This document shows positions 10,901 to 22,760 of a DNA stretch of 64,000 nucleotides, in pieces. Origin of the DNA: Rugalucina vietnamica (lineage: Eukaryota; Mollusca; Bivalvia; Lucinida; Lucinidae); contig OZ024883.1 of the NCBI GenBank assembly GCA_964017185.1, forward strand, positions 310,001 through 374,000. Reading direction: 5' to 3'. Below the pieces are notes generated by a model. That model saw nothing but the letters and a program-made list of their open reading frames with translations, was not told the origin of the DNA and did not search any database. The position numbers were made by a program, and so were the translations under genes. Every line of letters starts with the position of its first letter. Within the stretch, counting starts at the first letter, position 1.

Positions 10901-11157
10901 GCTAGAAAACTTTGGACAACCTGCGGTACAAACACATGTCTAAGCATGTCGGGACAGGTCCTCATTCGATGAGGCCAGTTTTTCTGGTCTGGTTTACAGA
11001 AAAGTCTTGATACGGAGAAGGAAATAAAAATAAAAGACCCAAAACTTTTGACCCGGTCTAAACAAAATACTTATGGCAAGATGTTTTTACTTCTCGCAAT
11101 ACCTTAAAAACGACCAATTTGAAGATAATTAAAGGATGTTCAATTTCAATTTTGAAA

Positions 11158-11414
11158 ATTCGGGGAAACATGCCCATGCAATATACAAAGATTTTTTTCA
11201 GCTGTAAAAAAAAAAAAAATAAAAATTTCACCATATTATCATTTTTGCTCAAAACATACATTGTGGGTTCTAAAGAGTACCCGCAATGTATGTTCTGGAT
11301 CAAAAATAAGAAAATCAGGTATAGCCCTGTAAACCCCATTTTTTCCAGTATATAAAAAATCATAAAAGTGGGGTTTACGTGGGTATACATTACACGATCA
11401 TGTTTTCCTGATGA
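11158..11414 (+). mobile_element. MITE-1 copy
   Basis: GGGGAAACATGCCCATGC start, A-rich tract, ACATACATTGTGGGT / ACCCGCAATGTATGT hairpin, TATAGCCCTGTAAACCCCA, end at CATGTTTTCCTGATG. Confidence 0.85.
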
Positions 11415-11683
11415 CTTTATTTCTAAAACAATGAAGCATCTAATCAACTTGCAAACTGTTCGGGCCATTGACAACATAATAAGTTTGGTTTAGTCAAACC
11501 GAGGCTATTACTGACAAGAACTCCTGGTCTCTGTTTATCTTATCACAACCACAGAGATAAGCCAGTTCCTTACATTATGCAACTGCCTTATCCAGCAGTG
11601 TGTTTTGTTTCTTTTCATCGAGTTTGTTATCATGTTTCTCCCCTTTTTCACCAATACAGTGTTCTATATACTGTCATTATTAT

Positions 11684-11832
11684 ATCTGTCTGTCTGTCTA
11701 TCCGTCCGTCCGTACTTTTGACTGTCTCTGCATGTCTGTCTGCCTGCTTGCCTGCCTGTCTGTCTGTCTGTCTGCCTGTCTCTGCCTGCCTGCCGGCATG
11801 TCTGTCTGTCTGCCTGTCTCTCTGTCTGTCTA
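11684..11832. repeat. TGTC/TGCC low-complexity tract
   Basis: Imperfect (TGTC)n mixed with TGCC. It creates long spurious ORFs in both directions. Confidence 0.9.
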
Positions 11833-12116
11833 TTTCCTATCAAGTTCCACATTTTACATGTTTTTGATTTTAATGCTTTGATTGTATATTGCCATGTTTG
11901 TTGTTACATGTACCGTGTTTTGAGGGCCCCAAGGAAGATTGGTTCTGCCAATTGGGTCACCCTCGTAAAATAAAGAATTTACTTACTTACTATATGTGTT
12001 CTCGTCTACCAGATAATTATGGTCATTCTCCCAATTAAGACAGACAACCAGTGTCAAGACTGCTACGACCTTTCTGCACCGACAAACTGTTTCCAGACAT
12101 AAACACTTCTAAGCCT

Positions 12117-12180
12117 GACGTCCTTTTTATGGGACACAGACAAACAGTATAGCCCAAGATGTGACCCTACAGAACACCAG
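12117..12180 (+). repeat. Dispersed repeat copy 2
   Basis: Matches 3617-3690: CGTCCTTTTTATGGGACA and CAAACAGTATAGCCCAAGAT. Confidence 0.6.
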
Positions 12181-12368
12181 CTACGTTTTTTATGCCAGAC
12201 TGTGAGTAAACACCTCGCTAGATGCCATGTTCAAATAAGCGGGCTGGTCAAGTGAACACCACGTAACGTAACGTAAAATCGACTAAAACGTCAGAATGTT
12301 ACATTTTTTAAGATCACGGAAAATCAACACAGTTTTGTTGATAGTGAGCACAGAATCATTTCATAAAT

Positions 12369-12603
12369 GAGCCGCGACGCGAGAAAACCGGTCTTCGGGG
12401 TTTCCGACCAGGTCCGACACAAACCGGGCTGTACAGTCACAGAAGATGGCTAGAAGCTTGAAATTTCGGATTTAGGAAGAAGAGAAAATGTACTATCCGT
12501 GTAGCGAAAACAAAGGCGCTGATCAGCTTCGCGGTTACCGCGAAGCTGATCTGCGCCTTTGTTTTCGCATAGGCAAAATACCGGTTTTCTCATGGCGCGG
12601 CTC
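12369..12603 (+). mobile_element. MITE-2, complete copy with 4-bp target duplication
   Basis: 235 bp bounded by GAGCCGCGACGCGAGAAAAC and GTTTTCTCATGGCGCGGCTC, with AAAT duplicated at 12365-12368 and 12604-12607. The centre is a perfect hairpin, GCTGATCAGCTTCGCGGT / ACCGCGAAGCTGATC. Best-preserved member of the family. Confidence 0.92.
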
Positions 12604-12607
12604 AAAT

Positions 12608-13500
12608 ACCACATGAAAGATTGGTTTAGGAACTTTAAGGTCATTCAAACCAAAATCTAAAAAGATGTATTCTGTCATGAAAATTGTGATACAGAACAAA
12701 CGACGTATGGATTTTTATCTAAAAAATCGATAGTGTTACATTTTTTAAGATCCGGAAAATGTAATGTTTTAATTAGGTTCTATTTATAAATCGAATTAAT
12801 TTTTATATAGTGTGAATGCGCATAAATTTATGAAACTAAACGTCCATCTAAAAATTTAGTAATTTACTATTTCTGTAGTATTTTTATGATACAAACAACA
12901 CACTACCCATAACTTTTCACACTGAACCTGACATTTTCGGACCTCCCGAACAAGATGCGGTTGTATCTGTAATATTTCGCCATTTGACTTCATCTTTTGG
13001 CGGGCGTTCTATCGACGTAGTCACTGCAAATGTGTGTCGTTTTGGTGCACAAATACAAAAGATCGCGATTTTATGACTGTTTTCGTCGATAATAACGGTT
13101 AGTTTTGTAACGCCTGACATGACGTTTTAAGCGTTTTTTCATCATTCATTGGCGGTGTATTCAGTAATAGGTCACAAAATATATCATACTTGCACATGGT
13201 CTAAAAGCTGGTTTCAAGATCTTTATTTTGATGTATTTTGCATACCGCTACTTCAAACAATGTCGACATGGTAGCATTTTAGCACCAAGAACGTGTAAAA
13301 ACCGCAAACTGTGCCTGAACATCTGACGCGACGTCTGGGGCTATTTTGTTTGCTAAAGGTGATTTCATTGAAAAGTGATATTAAAATAAATTGCCTCATC
13401 ATGAAAGTGGACTCACCCAAATAATAATGATGGGAAAGTCCAGTCGTCATAATATGGGTGAAAAAAGGGTCATGTCCGTTAATTTTGCAACTCTTGTTCG
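12608..13500. other. No supported gene
   Basis: Holds a 67-codon minus ORF (12917-13120, MSGVTKLTVIIDENSHKIA) with no recognised family. Otherwise unremarkable AT-rich sequence. Confidence 0.35.
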
Positions 13501-13502
13501 AA

Positions 13503-13768
13503 TACATACGAAAACACTCCCATGTAATATACAGATTTATCTTAAGTTGTAAGAATTTTCAGATGATTTTTTTACATTGTTCTTATTTTGTTCAAAACAT
13601 AGATTATGGGTACACGTTAGAACCGCCTCGTCGAGGCGATTCTAACGAGTACCCACAATCTATGTTTTGGAGGGGAAAATATAAAAAAAATAGGTATACC
13701 CCTGCAAACCCCAGTTTTTCTATACAGAAGTCGGGTTTAAGGGGGTATTCCATATCCTGATGGGGCAA
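13503..13768 (+). mobile_element. MITE-1 copy
   Basis: TACGAAAACACTCCCATG start, perfect hairpin around GAACCGCCTCGTCGAGGCGATTC cut by two substitutions, CCCCTGCAAACCCCAG, end near CATATCCTGATG. Confidence 0.88.
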
Positions 13769-13869
13769 CTGTGGTTTACGACAATATCAGAGTCAATGCG
13801 TTAAGGTTTGAAGAACTCGTTATTTCTGATATGATGATGCATTTTGTTTGTTTATATGTTTGTTTGTTA

Positions 13870-14190
13870 GTTTATGTTGAGGCTTAACGCCCCAGTCAAC
13901 AATTTTTCAGTCATGTCGGGACAGAGCCAACGCTTCCTGGGTATAACCAGTTCTGTAGGGAGTCAATGTGTCTTGCTCAAGGAAAGAACAAGATGACGTC
14001 TGTGGGGATCGAACCCATGCCATCTCGATTCGGAGCGACCCTCTACTACCACTACGCCACCGCGCTCGATTCGGAGTCCGACGCTCTACCACTACGCCAC
14101 GCGCTCGATTCGGAGTCCGACGCTCTACAACTACGCCATCGCGCTCGATTCGGAGTCCGACGCTCTACCACTACGCCACCGCGCTCCCTG
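13870..14190 (-). mobile_element. SINE-A with reiterated tRNA-like head
   Basis: On the minus strand: a tRNA-like head (GGCGTAGTGGTAGAGCGTCG, then GGTTCGATCCCC as B box), body with CCTTGAGCAAGACACATTGA and CCAGGAAGCGTTGGC, tail with TGTCCCGACATGACTG and GTTGACTGGGGCGTTAA. The head segment (A-box side) is repeated in tandem about four times between 14024 and 14187 with a period near 42 bp. Not a functional tRNA gene. Confidence 0.85.
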
Positions 14191-14635
14191 ATGCATTTTG
14201 TGATTGGCGCATCACACATAGATAGTGGAGTTGAACCTATGAGTTACGTGCAATTATTCTAATAGCAGCTGTTAGCTTACATATTAATTTTTGTGCATAT
14301 CTAAGACGCCTACAAACACTGCACAAATGAGATTCGCGATACTGGAAAACCGGGTGTCCGGAAGAAGTAAAATTATAAATGGCTTGCGAAATAGTGAATT
14401 GATGATTCATAAAGCATCAATTCAATCAAACAAAATTATTTTTGTGTTTTTGTTAAAAAGTGATCATGGCTGTCCTGTCAGATAGTTTGTCTGTTTTGAA
14501 ATTATGCGGTTTGAAAACTTGAACTTGAAAAATAGAGAATACCAGTTTCATGTGTCCACATGCAGAAGAAAATAGTCACCACCAACAGTTATCTTCAATA
14601 TAAACGAAACAAATCATACTATAATTTGAGCAATG
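14191..14635. other. No recognisable feature
   Basis: AT-rich, with no repeat or coding support. Confidence 0.4.
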
Positions 14636-15825
14636 TTTGTCTGTTTGTTTGTTTGTTTGTTTGTTTGTTCCCCTACTCCTCCCAGGTCCTTGGGCCGATC
14701 TTCACCAAACTTGGAGGGAAGGTGGAGGGCGGCCCCGGATATTAGCTTGAAGGGTTCATTTTTGAAAGGTCAAGGTCATCGAGGTCAAAGGTCATTTTTT
14801 TCTGTTTTGTTCCCCTACTTCTCCCAGGTCCTTGGGCCGATCTTCACCAAACTTGGTGGGAAGGTTGAGGGCAGCCCCGGATATTTTTTGAAAGGTAAAG
14901 GTCATCGAGGTCAAAGGTCATTTTTTTTTTTTTCTGTTTGTTCCCCTACTTCTCCCAGGTCCTTGGGCCAATCCTCACAAAACTTGGTGGGAAGGTTGAG
15001 GGCGGCCCCAGATATTAGCTCGAGGGGTTCATTTTATAAAGGTCAAGGTCATCTAGGTCAAAGGTCAAATTTCTGTATCTCAGCAGTCCTTGGTCCAATT
15101 TGCATGAAACTTGGTGAGTGTATACAGGTTGATCCCTGATTAAGATTTATGGGTCCAATTATGTCAAAGGTCATCGAGGTCAAAGGTCAAATTTATGTAT
15201 TTTTCTGTTTGTTCCTCCCAGGTCCTCAGGCCGATCCTCATCAAACTTGGAGGGAAGGTTGAGGGCGGCCCCGGATATTAGCTCGAGGGGTTCATTTTTA
15301 AAGGTCAAAGTCATCGAGGTCAAAGGTCAAATTTCTGTATCTCGGCAGTCCTTGGTCCGATTTGCATGAAACTTGGTGAGTGTATACAGGTTGATCCCTT
15401 ATTAAGATTTATGGGTCAAATTGGGTCAAAGGTCATCGAGGTCAAAGGTCAAATTTATGTTTTTTTCTGTTTGTTCTTCCCAGGTCCTTGGGCCGATCTT
15501 CACCAAACTTGGAGAGAAGGTGGAGGGCGGCCCCGGATATTAGCTTGAGGGGTTCATTTTTTGAAAGGTCAAGGTCATCGAGGTCAAAGGTCAAATTTAT
15601 GTGTGTTTTTTTCTGTTTGTCTCCCTACTTCTCCCAGGTCCTTGGGCCGATCTTCACCAGACTTGGTGGGAAGGTGGAAGGCGGCCCCGGATATTAGCTC
15701 GAGGGGTTCATTTTTTAAAGGTCAATGTCATCGAGGTCAAAGGTCAAATTTCTGTATCTCGGCTGTCCTTCGTCTGATTTGAATGAAACTTCGTGAGTGT
15801 ATACAGGTTGATCCCTGATGTGTCT
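14636..15825 (+). repeat. Higher-order tandem array carrying DR1 motifs
   Basis: Alternating units. Type A: GGTCCTTGGGCCGATCTTCA, AAGGTGGAGGGCGGCCCCGG, GGGGTTCATTTTT. Type B: CAGTCCTTGGTCCGATTTGC, GAGTGTATACAGGTTGATCC. Both end in ATCGAGGTCAAAGGTCA. The perfect direct repeat AGGTCAAAGGTCA occurs eight times (near 14782, 14900, 15055, 15178, 15318, 15438, 15579, 15736). A (GTTT)n tract leads in. ORFs across it are spurious. Confidence 0.93.
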
Positions 15826-16530
15826 TATTTGTCTTCATCGCCGCAATCATCTTACTGCTGCGTCGAGACGGGTAAAATTTACTAGTGGACAAATAATAAG
15901 AGGAAAAGCCAACTTCAGTCTAAATGTTCACCCATGATTTCTCAGACCAGCTGTACTCTATCTTTGACGGATAGATGATGATTTGTTTTGTTCCGTACAG
16001 GAAGTTTAGGCGAGGGCAGCTAATGTTTACTGCTCGGTCGCTCCATTAGTGAAAACTAGCATGCAGGGCGGAAAAATGCACTGTAATTTTAAATTCAAGA
16101 CAAAACTGACCTCCCCTCCCCCCCCCCCCCCCCCCACACACACACAACACAAAAAGTGTAACCGTCAATATTTTGCCCGTATATACGGCAGGGTATGCCT
16201 CTAGTTTAAATGAATGATTCTTGCGAGTGCACCTTGTTTGCACGATGCATTAAAATTATTTTTATTTTTACATTTCAACACCTGTTACTGATTTAAGTTT
16301 GAGTCGCAGACGCGTTCCGCGACTATTTTTCACAAACTATATAACCACACAGGCTTTAAATATAGCATCAGTGAAATCATGAACAACACTTTTTATGGCA
16401 AAATACTATAGAGAACTGAATACACAAATGTATTCAATAGCCTCCATGAAGAAGTTGATGGAACTTAATACATTCACAATGCTCCAACTAACATCGCATG
16501 TCTCGCAAAAACTATGAGAAAAGTCTGCCA

Positions 16531-16571
<41 letters not shown>

Positions 16572-16655
16572 CTCTGATAATAATCAATGTCTGTATTCAC
16601 TGAGGGACCGTATGAAAGACTGACATTTGTGCTAAATTCTTTATCCTCCTAAAAT
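15826..16655. other. Non-genic, simple repeats
   Basis: Contains a poly-C plus CA tract (16117-16145) and (ATA)n at 16532-16568. Nothing coding is supported. Confidence 0.6.
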
Positions 16656-16659
16656 ATAT

Positions 16660-16850
16660 GTATGTGAAGTTAGCAGTAGCAGTAGCTAACCCTAAAGGAC
16701 GCATAACCCTAACCCTAAAGGACGCATGTCAAATGCAACAGTAATACTGCTTTAAAACCTACTGCTAGCAGTTGTTACTGCTAGCAGTAGAGCAGTAGAG
16801 CATCGCAGTTACTGCTAGCAGTAGCTACTGCTAACTTCATACCGGTCTAA
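16660..16850. mobile_element. Short foldback element with telomere-like words
   Basis: Bounded by GAAGTTAGCAGTAGCAGTAG and its inverse CTACTGCTAACTTC. Inside are repeated GCTAGCAGTA palindromes and CCTAAAGGACGCAT twice with CCCTAACCCTAA. The telomere-like run is only about two units. Confidence 0.65.
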
Positions 16851-16949
16851 AATATAGAGATTATTTTTTATACACTTTGTAATAATCAATGTCTTGTTGA
16901 ACGAGTAAGAAGACAGGTTTTCACGGACAATTTTTCTTTGACGAATATT

Positions 16950-17315
16950 ATATTAGGCCTCTTTCCCAATGACAATTTTTTCTTTGACAAAGTAGGCTTG
17001 TCGCAGAAAAATATGGTCGTGTAAATTCATTTTTGTGGCGAAGTTTCTTTGTCAAATATCTGTGACAAAGGTCAGCGAGCTAGTAATATAAGTAATATTT
17101 GCTGTGTGTGAACGCAACCTCATTGCCAAAGTTTTTGTGACAAATAATCTTCGACAAAGAAAAAATGTCCGTGAGAACGAGGCCCTCCTTTGTCACAGGT
17201 ATTTGACAATGACACTTCGCCACAGAATTGAGTTTACATGAGCATATTTTTCTGCGACAAATCTACTTTGTCAAAGAACAATTGTCCGTAGAATTCAGGC
17301 ATTATGGTGAATTTC
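16950..17315. mobile_element. Foldback/hairpin MITE
   Basis: Left arm (about 16955-17085) with CTTTGACAAAGTAG, TTGTCGCAGAAAAATATG and GTGACAAAGG is inverted in the right arm (about 17190-17312) with CATATTTTTCTGCGACAA and CTACTTTGTCAAAG. Confidence 0.75.
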
Positions 17316-17452
17316 AAGTAAATCCAAATAAACGTTGATCACCTGATCGGTTCATCATCGCCAATAAATAGACATATTTGATTACAAACAATCATAAAAT
17401 GACCGTTTATTGCTCATGTTGTTATAATGTATCGTATATCCCAAGTTAAATA

Positions 17453-17984
17453 CAGCCCTTTTCACTCGAGTTTGTCGTTTGAGCATTTAGGTCAATCAAG
17501 TTTGTATGTAAATCAGGTAAATTTTTATTCTATTTTAGAACTGAAAAAGTGTCCCAGGTGCCAGGTGTTTTTGAAATATTTTCAGCATAATATTAAGGTA
17601 ATGATGTCACCTCTTCTGATAAAAAAAACAAACATTATGATAATTTGGTTAAATCACATTTTATTTCAAATTTCTTTGCACAACATAGTCAATGCATATT
17701 AAGAACACACATTTGAAATAGGATAGAGACAAAAGCAAAGTCTTATCAATTTTAGCAGTTACCCATCGGTATCTACATGGCCAAATTTCCACATAGTCAG
17801 ATAAAAATTTCATTTGAGTTTGCCGTTTTGAAGGTCATTTAGTTTGAAACTGTCGCTCAAATCAGCAGATCAATCAATTCAGACGTATTTGTGGACAACA
17901 TGAAAAGAAACTCAGATCTTCGGTACACATGGTCCTCTTGTGTAATGCAAATGCTCAAACGGCAAACTCGAGTGAAAACGGCTG
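17453..17984. mobile_element. TA-flanked MITE (mariner-like), copy 1
   Basis: TA|CAGCCCTTTTCACTCGAGTT at the left and the inverse CTCGAGTGAAAACGGCTG|TA at the right, 532 bp. A second copy at 26059-26605 is also TA-flanked. No transposase ORF, so non-autonomous. Confidence 0.88.
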
Positions 17985-19039
17985 TAAATACATTTATAAT
18001 AAAGATGGCAATTCTTCAGCTGAGCTATCACAGTATAACAACAAGTTTGGAACGGTCATAAAAGAATAAGTTCTGCAATGAAAATTCTGAATAAAGTCAA
18101 ATGAAATATCTTTGTAAGATACAACATTTCAAAAATAAAATTGACACACCGGTCATTATTATTACAACATACATCTAATGCACCACTAAACCCTACTTAG
18201 CCCCTACTTTTCTACACTGTACTATTTCCATACCTTCTATGTCTAATCCCGCGCCTAGCTGTTGCGACATGGTGGCCTTCTCTCTATCTTCTTTATTTAT
18301 TTGTTCCTTCCTTCTTTCACTCCAATATTTTAATCCTTAAAACCAAAATGATTTAATTTAAATCCACTGCCTGGATTTCTATTCTTTCTATTTTGTCAAA
18401 AATGATTTTATTTAATCCACTGCCTGGAAAGAGTCCGTCCTCTTTCGGAATCAAAATTTTCAGGAAGGCGAAAAAGCACAGACGGAATATCTCTATTGCA
18501 GAAATTCACAAAATTTGGACGAGTCCACTCGATTTAAATAGGGAATACAGGTAGGTAATGAAACTGTGTAGAGGAGAATTTCTATGGTTTTAGCTACGTT
18601 TTTATCAGTTAATGAAAGATTGAATGTTAATTTTGAGTACAGGAAGGTTGATAAACCGTAGCAGAGTAGCCGATTGAGTTGTGATTAGTTTAAAGGTATG
18701 GAACTATTTTCTACAGGTAGAGTGGTAGAATCGCAGGTCTTAAATTGGAATCGAAATTGACACTTATAATGGTATACTGCGCGAGATTGTTAAGCTGTGG
18801 GATGAGTAGTCCAATATATCGCATTTGTAATTTTAAACTTACCTCGTTTTACATTAAAATCATCACCAAACTATGACAATGTGTCACTGCAAGAGCCTAT
18901 CGCAACCTGTGAGATTCTATAGTACAGAATTACACACATTCATCTAGAACACTTTAGAAACACCTTTTCACTACATTCTTGGCATTCGTGGCAGGTGTTG
19001 TACAAAAGTCATTTCGTTTAATCAAAATCTAGTCAAACA
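17985..19039. other. No recognisable feature
   Basis: About 1 kb with no ORF of interest. A phrase ending in TTTAATCCACTGCCTGGA is repeated at about 18362 and 18413. Confidence 0.4.
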
Positions 19040-19320
19040 GTTCCTCAGGAAATGTGTACCCCTTGAATCCCACTTTCATATAGTAAAACTGGGGTTTACA
19101 GGGGCATGCATATTTTTCTTATTTTGCTCCAAAACATAGATTGTGGGTACTCGTTAGAACCACATCGGCGAGGCGGTTCTAACGTAACGTGTACCCATAA
19201 TCAATGTTTTGAGCAGCAATAAGAAACATATCAAAATTTTTCTACTGGAAAATTTCATTTTTTAAAACTTTAAAAAATTCTGTATTTTGCATGGGCAAGC
19301 TCTTTCGTACGTAATGTCAT
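19040..19320 (-). mobile_element. MITE-1 copy
   Basis: Inverted: CTCAGGAAATGTGTACCCC, TGGGGTTTACAGGGGCATG, hairpin around GAACCACATCGGCGAGGCGG, then TTTGCATGGGCAAGCTC and CGTACGTAATG at the far end. Confidence 0.85.
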
Positions 19321-19839
19321 GACGATCGCATTTCTCTTTATCATAATACTGTCTTCTCACAAGTATTGGTCAGTGTTACGTTTTACATTTTGCTCAGTAT
19401 ACACATTATTTACGATCGTAAGCGAAGGCGATTAAAGGCTAATCTAACTCATTCATAACACTTGAGAAAATTTCGTATATCTAAATTCAGGATTAACTTA
19501 TGTCTATAGTATGGCTATAATATCCTAAATATTGAAATGTATTGCCTATTAAATCAATTTACGAGAGAAAAGCGAAACGCATAAAATGAACCTTAAATCA
19601 AGCAACGCTGCAAAAGAACCAAAGTGACATTGTATGCTCACCTGGAAGCAATAACATGCTGTAGTTTACGGTAGATATGGTGATGAACGGGTCCAGGCCG
19701 CCAAAAAATCATATCGTTTTCATATTCGATTCGCTTTCATTTACCCAAAGATGCTCTCAACTTTTGATCTGTAATGAAGGTTTGAATACCGATGTTTTGG
19801 TCTTGGCTCAGGAACAGTATCGATGGTAGAATTTAAACT

Positions 19840-20260
19840 GCCCTTGCTGAAACGAAGGCCAAGGTCAAATGACATTTTAACAGTTTTTCCCCATTCAGAT
19901 GCATGGGTAGCCTAAGTTAACCTTTCTGCAAAATAGGTCAAGGTCATCCCAGGGTCATGATGCATGATAATAATTCTGTCAATTAGCTAAATGTCTGCAA
20001 GTTTTTCCCCTTCGTTCACGTATTATGCACTTTTTCAAATGAATAGACGTTGACATTGCTGTGAAATAGGTCAAGATCACAGGATCATGAACATTATTAG
20101 TACTCCAGTCCCCGAAGCTACATGCACAGTTTCGTTGAAATCTCCAGTTCCGGAGTACATTCCTGAGGGCTTTTACTACACAAGGGCACGGCAACCCACC
20201 AAACTTCATATAAAATTTGGCATAAATGGACCAGCGCTGATTGATAGATGGGTTTTCAAT
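19840..20260 (-). repeat. Decayed element-Y core unit
   Basis: Ordered blocks GCCAAGGTCAAATGAC, ATAGGTCAAGGTCATCC, AGTCCCCGAAGCTACATGCA, GTTTCGTTGAAATC and AAGGGCACGGCA correspond to the 465-bp unit of the array at 29118-31240. The interval 19321-19839 shows nothing. Confidence 0.6.
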
Positions 20261-20317
20261 ATTTAAAAGTATTTTCAGATCCAGCTGAAAAACTAGAATT
20301 GTCAGAGAATCTGACTA

Positions 20318-21585
20318 TAGCCCCGCTTCTCAGCTTTTTTGCAGGGTGAAAAAAAAAACAATGACAGGTAACTATCACAAGCTAGATCTTGTCAATATTG
20401 ATGTGCATACAAAACTTTGTCTGATTATGTCAATTTGTTCTCAAGATATTGAGCAGAAACGAAATTCTGACGTCAATAAAGGGCCATAACTCCGTCAAAA
20501 TTTTGCGAAAAATGACGGGTAACAATCCCAAGCTAGATCTTGTCAATGATGATGTGCATACAAAATTTGGACCGATTCTGTCAATTCATTCTCAAGATAT
20601 TGAGCGGAAACGAAATTCTGAAGTCAATCAAGGGCAACAATCCCAAGCTAGATCTTGTCAATGTTGATGTGCATACAAAATTTGGTTGGATTCTGTGAAT
20701 TCGTTCTCAAGATATTGAGCGGAAACAAAATTCTGACGCCAATCAAGGGCCGTAACTCCGTCAAAATTTTGCGAAAATTGACGGGTAACAATCCCAAGCT
20801 AGATCTTGTCAATGTTGATGTGCACACAAAATTTGGTCGGATTCTGTGAATTCGTTCTCAAGATATTGAGCGGAAACGAAATTCTGACGTCAATCAAGGG
20901 CCGTAACTCCATCAAAATTTTGCGAAAAATGATGGGTTACAATCCCAAGCTAGATCTTGTCAATGTTGATGTGCATACAGAATTTGGTCGGATTCTGTCA
21001 ATTCGTTCTGAAGATATTGAGCGGAAACAAACTTCTGACGTCAATCAAGGGCCGTAACTCCGTCAAAATTTTGCGAATAATGACGGGTAACAATCCCAAG
21101 CTAGATCTTGTCAATGATGATGTGCATACAAAATTTGGTTGGATTCTGTCAATTCGTTCTCAAGATATTGAGCGGAAACGAAATTCTGACACCAATCAAG
21201 GGCCATAACTCCGTCAAAATTTTGCGAAAAATGACGGGTAACAATCCCAAGCTAGATCTTGTCAATGATGATGTGCACACAAAATTTGGTCGGATTCTGT
21301 CAATTCGTTCTCAAGCTATTGAGCGGAAACGAGATTCTGACGTCAATCAAGGGCCATTACTCTGTCAAAATTTTGCGAAAAATTACGGGTAACAATCCCA
21401 AGCTAGATCTTGTCAATGTTAATGTGCAAACAAAATTTGGTCAGATTCTGTCCAGCCATTCTCAAGATATTGAACGGAAACGAAATGTTCACGGAAGGAC
21501 GGAATCACGGATTTACGGAATAACGGAAGGACAGGCTGAATCCAGTATAGCCCCACTTTTTCAAAGCGGGGCTATAACTATGTCA
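20318..21585 (+). repeat. 151-bp tandem array with inverted ends
   Basis: Seven or so units with period 151 (for example 20655, 20806, 20957, 21108, 21259), each with CTAGATCTTGTCAATG, CAAGATATTGAGCGGAAACG and CAATCAAGGGCCGTAACTCC. The flanks carry TATAGCCCCGCTT (left) and AAGCGGGGCTATA (right), so the array sits inside one element. Overlapping ORFs of 64-116 aa are array artefacts. Confidence 0.93.
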
Positions 21586-22005
21586 ACTTCTCCAGGTTTA
21601 TGTTTGTAGCAGAAGACATTCCGCTGATTTGTTTAAAATTGATTGATATTTTTGCCTTGTATAATTGTTGAAACTAGGTTGGTTGGTCGATTTTACGTCA
21701 AACCGACAAGGTAATATGGTGACAAGTTGTATAAACGTGAAACTCAGAACAACATGTCACCATTTCAGCACAAGCAGCAAAGCTACGGTAAGGTTTAAGA
21801 GTGTTGTGGCAATGAATGTTGGTGGGAAAACAATTTGCCTTCAGATTTTTCACACGTTTTAACCTAGATTGAATGAAACTGTTATGAAGTGTTTGAAGGT
21901 TGTTTGCCAGGTGTGTCTGTGGTCTGTTTACTCCAGCATGCGCGGTTTTATGACCAAATTATCATAGAGCACAGGATTGTTACATCTGTTGCACACATCG
22001 AGATG
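21586..22005. other. No recognisable feature
   Basis: One 65-codon ORF (21665-21862) with no recognised content. Confidence 0.4.
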
Positions 22006-22007
22006 GA

Positions 22008-22100
22008 ACAAAGTTTTGTTTGAGTTGTGATTTATGGTCCCAGTCAACAGCTATGACCATGTTGGGCTGTTGCCTATGCTGCCATCACACCCAAAATGTC
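22008..22100 (-). mobile_element. SINE-B fragment
   Basis: TTTATGGTCCCAGTCAACAG and CTATGACCATGTTGGGC match the tail of the SINE-B copies at 27418 and 33090. Confidence 0.6.
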
Positions 22101-22107
22101 TTAAGCA

Positions 22108-22368
22108 ATACGAAAACTTGCCCATGCAATATACATAGATTTTTTTAGAAGCGAAAATTGAAAATGTCATTGGAAAAAATTGATTTGTTTAATATTTTGG
22201 CTCAAAACATACATTGTGGATACACGTTAAAAACGCCTCGGCGAATACCCACAATGTATGTTTTAGAGCTAAAATAAGAAAATTAGAAATACCCTTGCAA
22301 ACCCCAGGTTTTCTAAATAAACGTGGGTTCAAGAGGGTATACATTTCACGGACATGTTTTCCTGATGG
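22108..22368 (+). mobile_element. MITE-1 copy
   Basis: CAATACGAAAACTTGCCCAT start, ACATACATTGTGGAT / ACCCACAATGTATGT hairpin with a shortened loop, ACCCTTGCAAACCCCAGG, end CATGTTTTCCTGATG. Confidence 0.88.
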
Positions 22369-22559
22369 GCAGTGATCATATCTGAATATCTTCAGTCTAT
22401 TTAGCCATTTTATACTACAAATCTTTCCCCTATTGTATGACTCCATAGGTTTCAGTGAGAAGGGTTTGAAGATTGTGGACAATGGATAATGATCATATGG
22501 ACAAACGCCAGACAATGAGTATACTGTAAGCTCACCACATGAGCTTTTGGCTCAGATGA

Positions 22560-22760
22560 GCGAGGGTGTGAGGTGGGGTAGTGGTAGAGAATTGGACTCC
22601 GAATCAACAGGTCCTGCGTTCCATCCCCACTGATGGCATAGTGTAATGTCCTTGAGCAAGACACATTAACTCCAGAGGGTACTGGTTAAAACCCAGGAAG
22701 CGGTGGCTCCATCCCAACATGACTTAAAAATGTTTACTGGGACATTGAACCTCAATACAA
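22560..22760 (+). mobile_element. SINE-A copy
   Basis: GGGGTAGTGGTAGAGAATTG (A box), GCGTTCCATCCCCA (B box), GTCCTTGAGCAAGACACATT, CCAGGAAGCGGTGGC, TTTACTGGGACATTGAACCT, then an A-rich tail. Plus strand, nearly full length. Confidence 0.85.

Noticed and set aside
11577..11881. Cys/Leu/Ser-rich ORFs and their antisense Arg/Gln/Thr-rich partner
   Set aside because: Products of a TGTC/TGCC low-complexity tract.
14024..14187. tRNA gene cluster on the minus strand
   Set aside because: A boxes are repeated but only one B box exists and no cloverleaf closes; the SINE body follows.
16676..16725. Interstitial telomeric repeat
   Set aside because: Only about two CCCTAA units, embedded in a foldback element's own repeat.
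20449..21609. Series of overlapping 64-116 aa ORFs starting MSMLMCIQNLVGF or similar
   Set aside because: The period is 151 bp, not a multiple of three, so the ORFs restart in a new frame each unit. Tandem-array artefacts.
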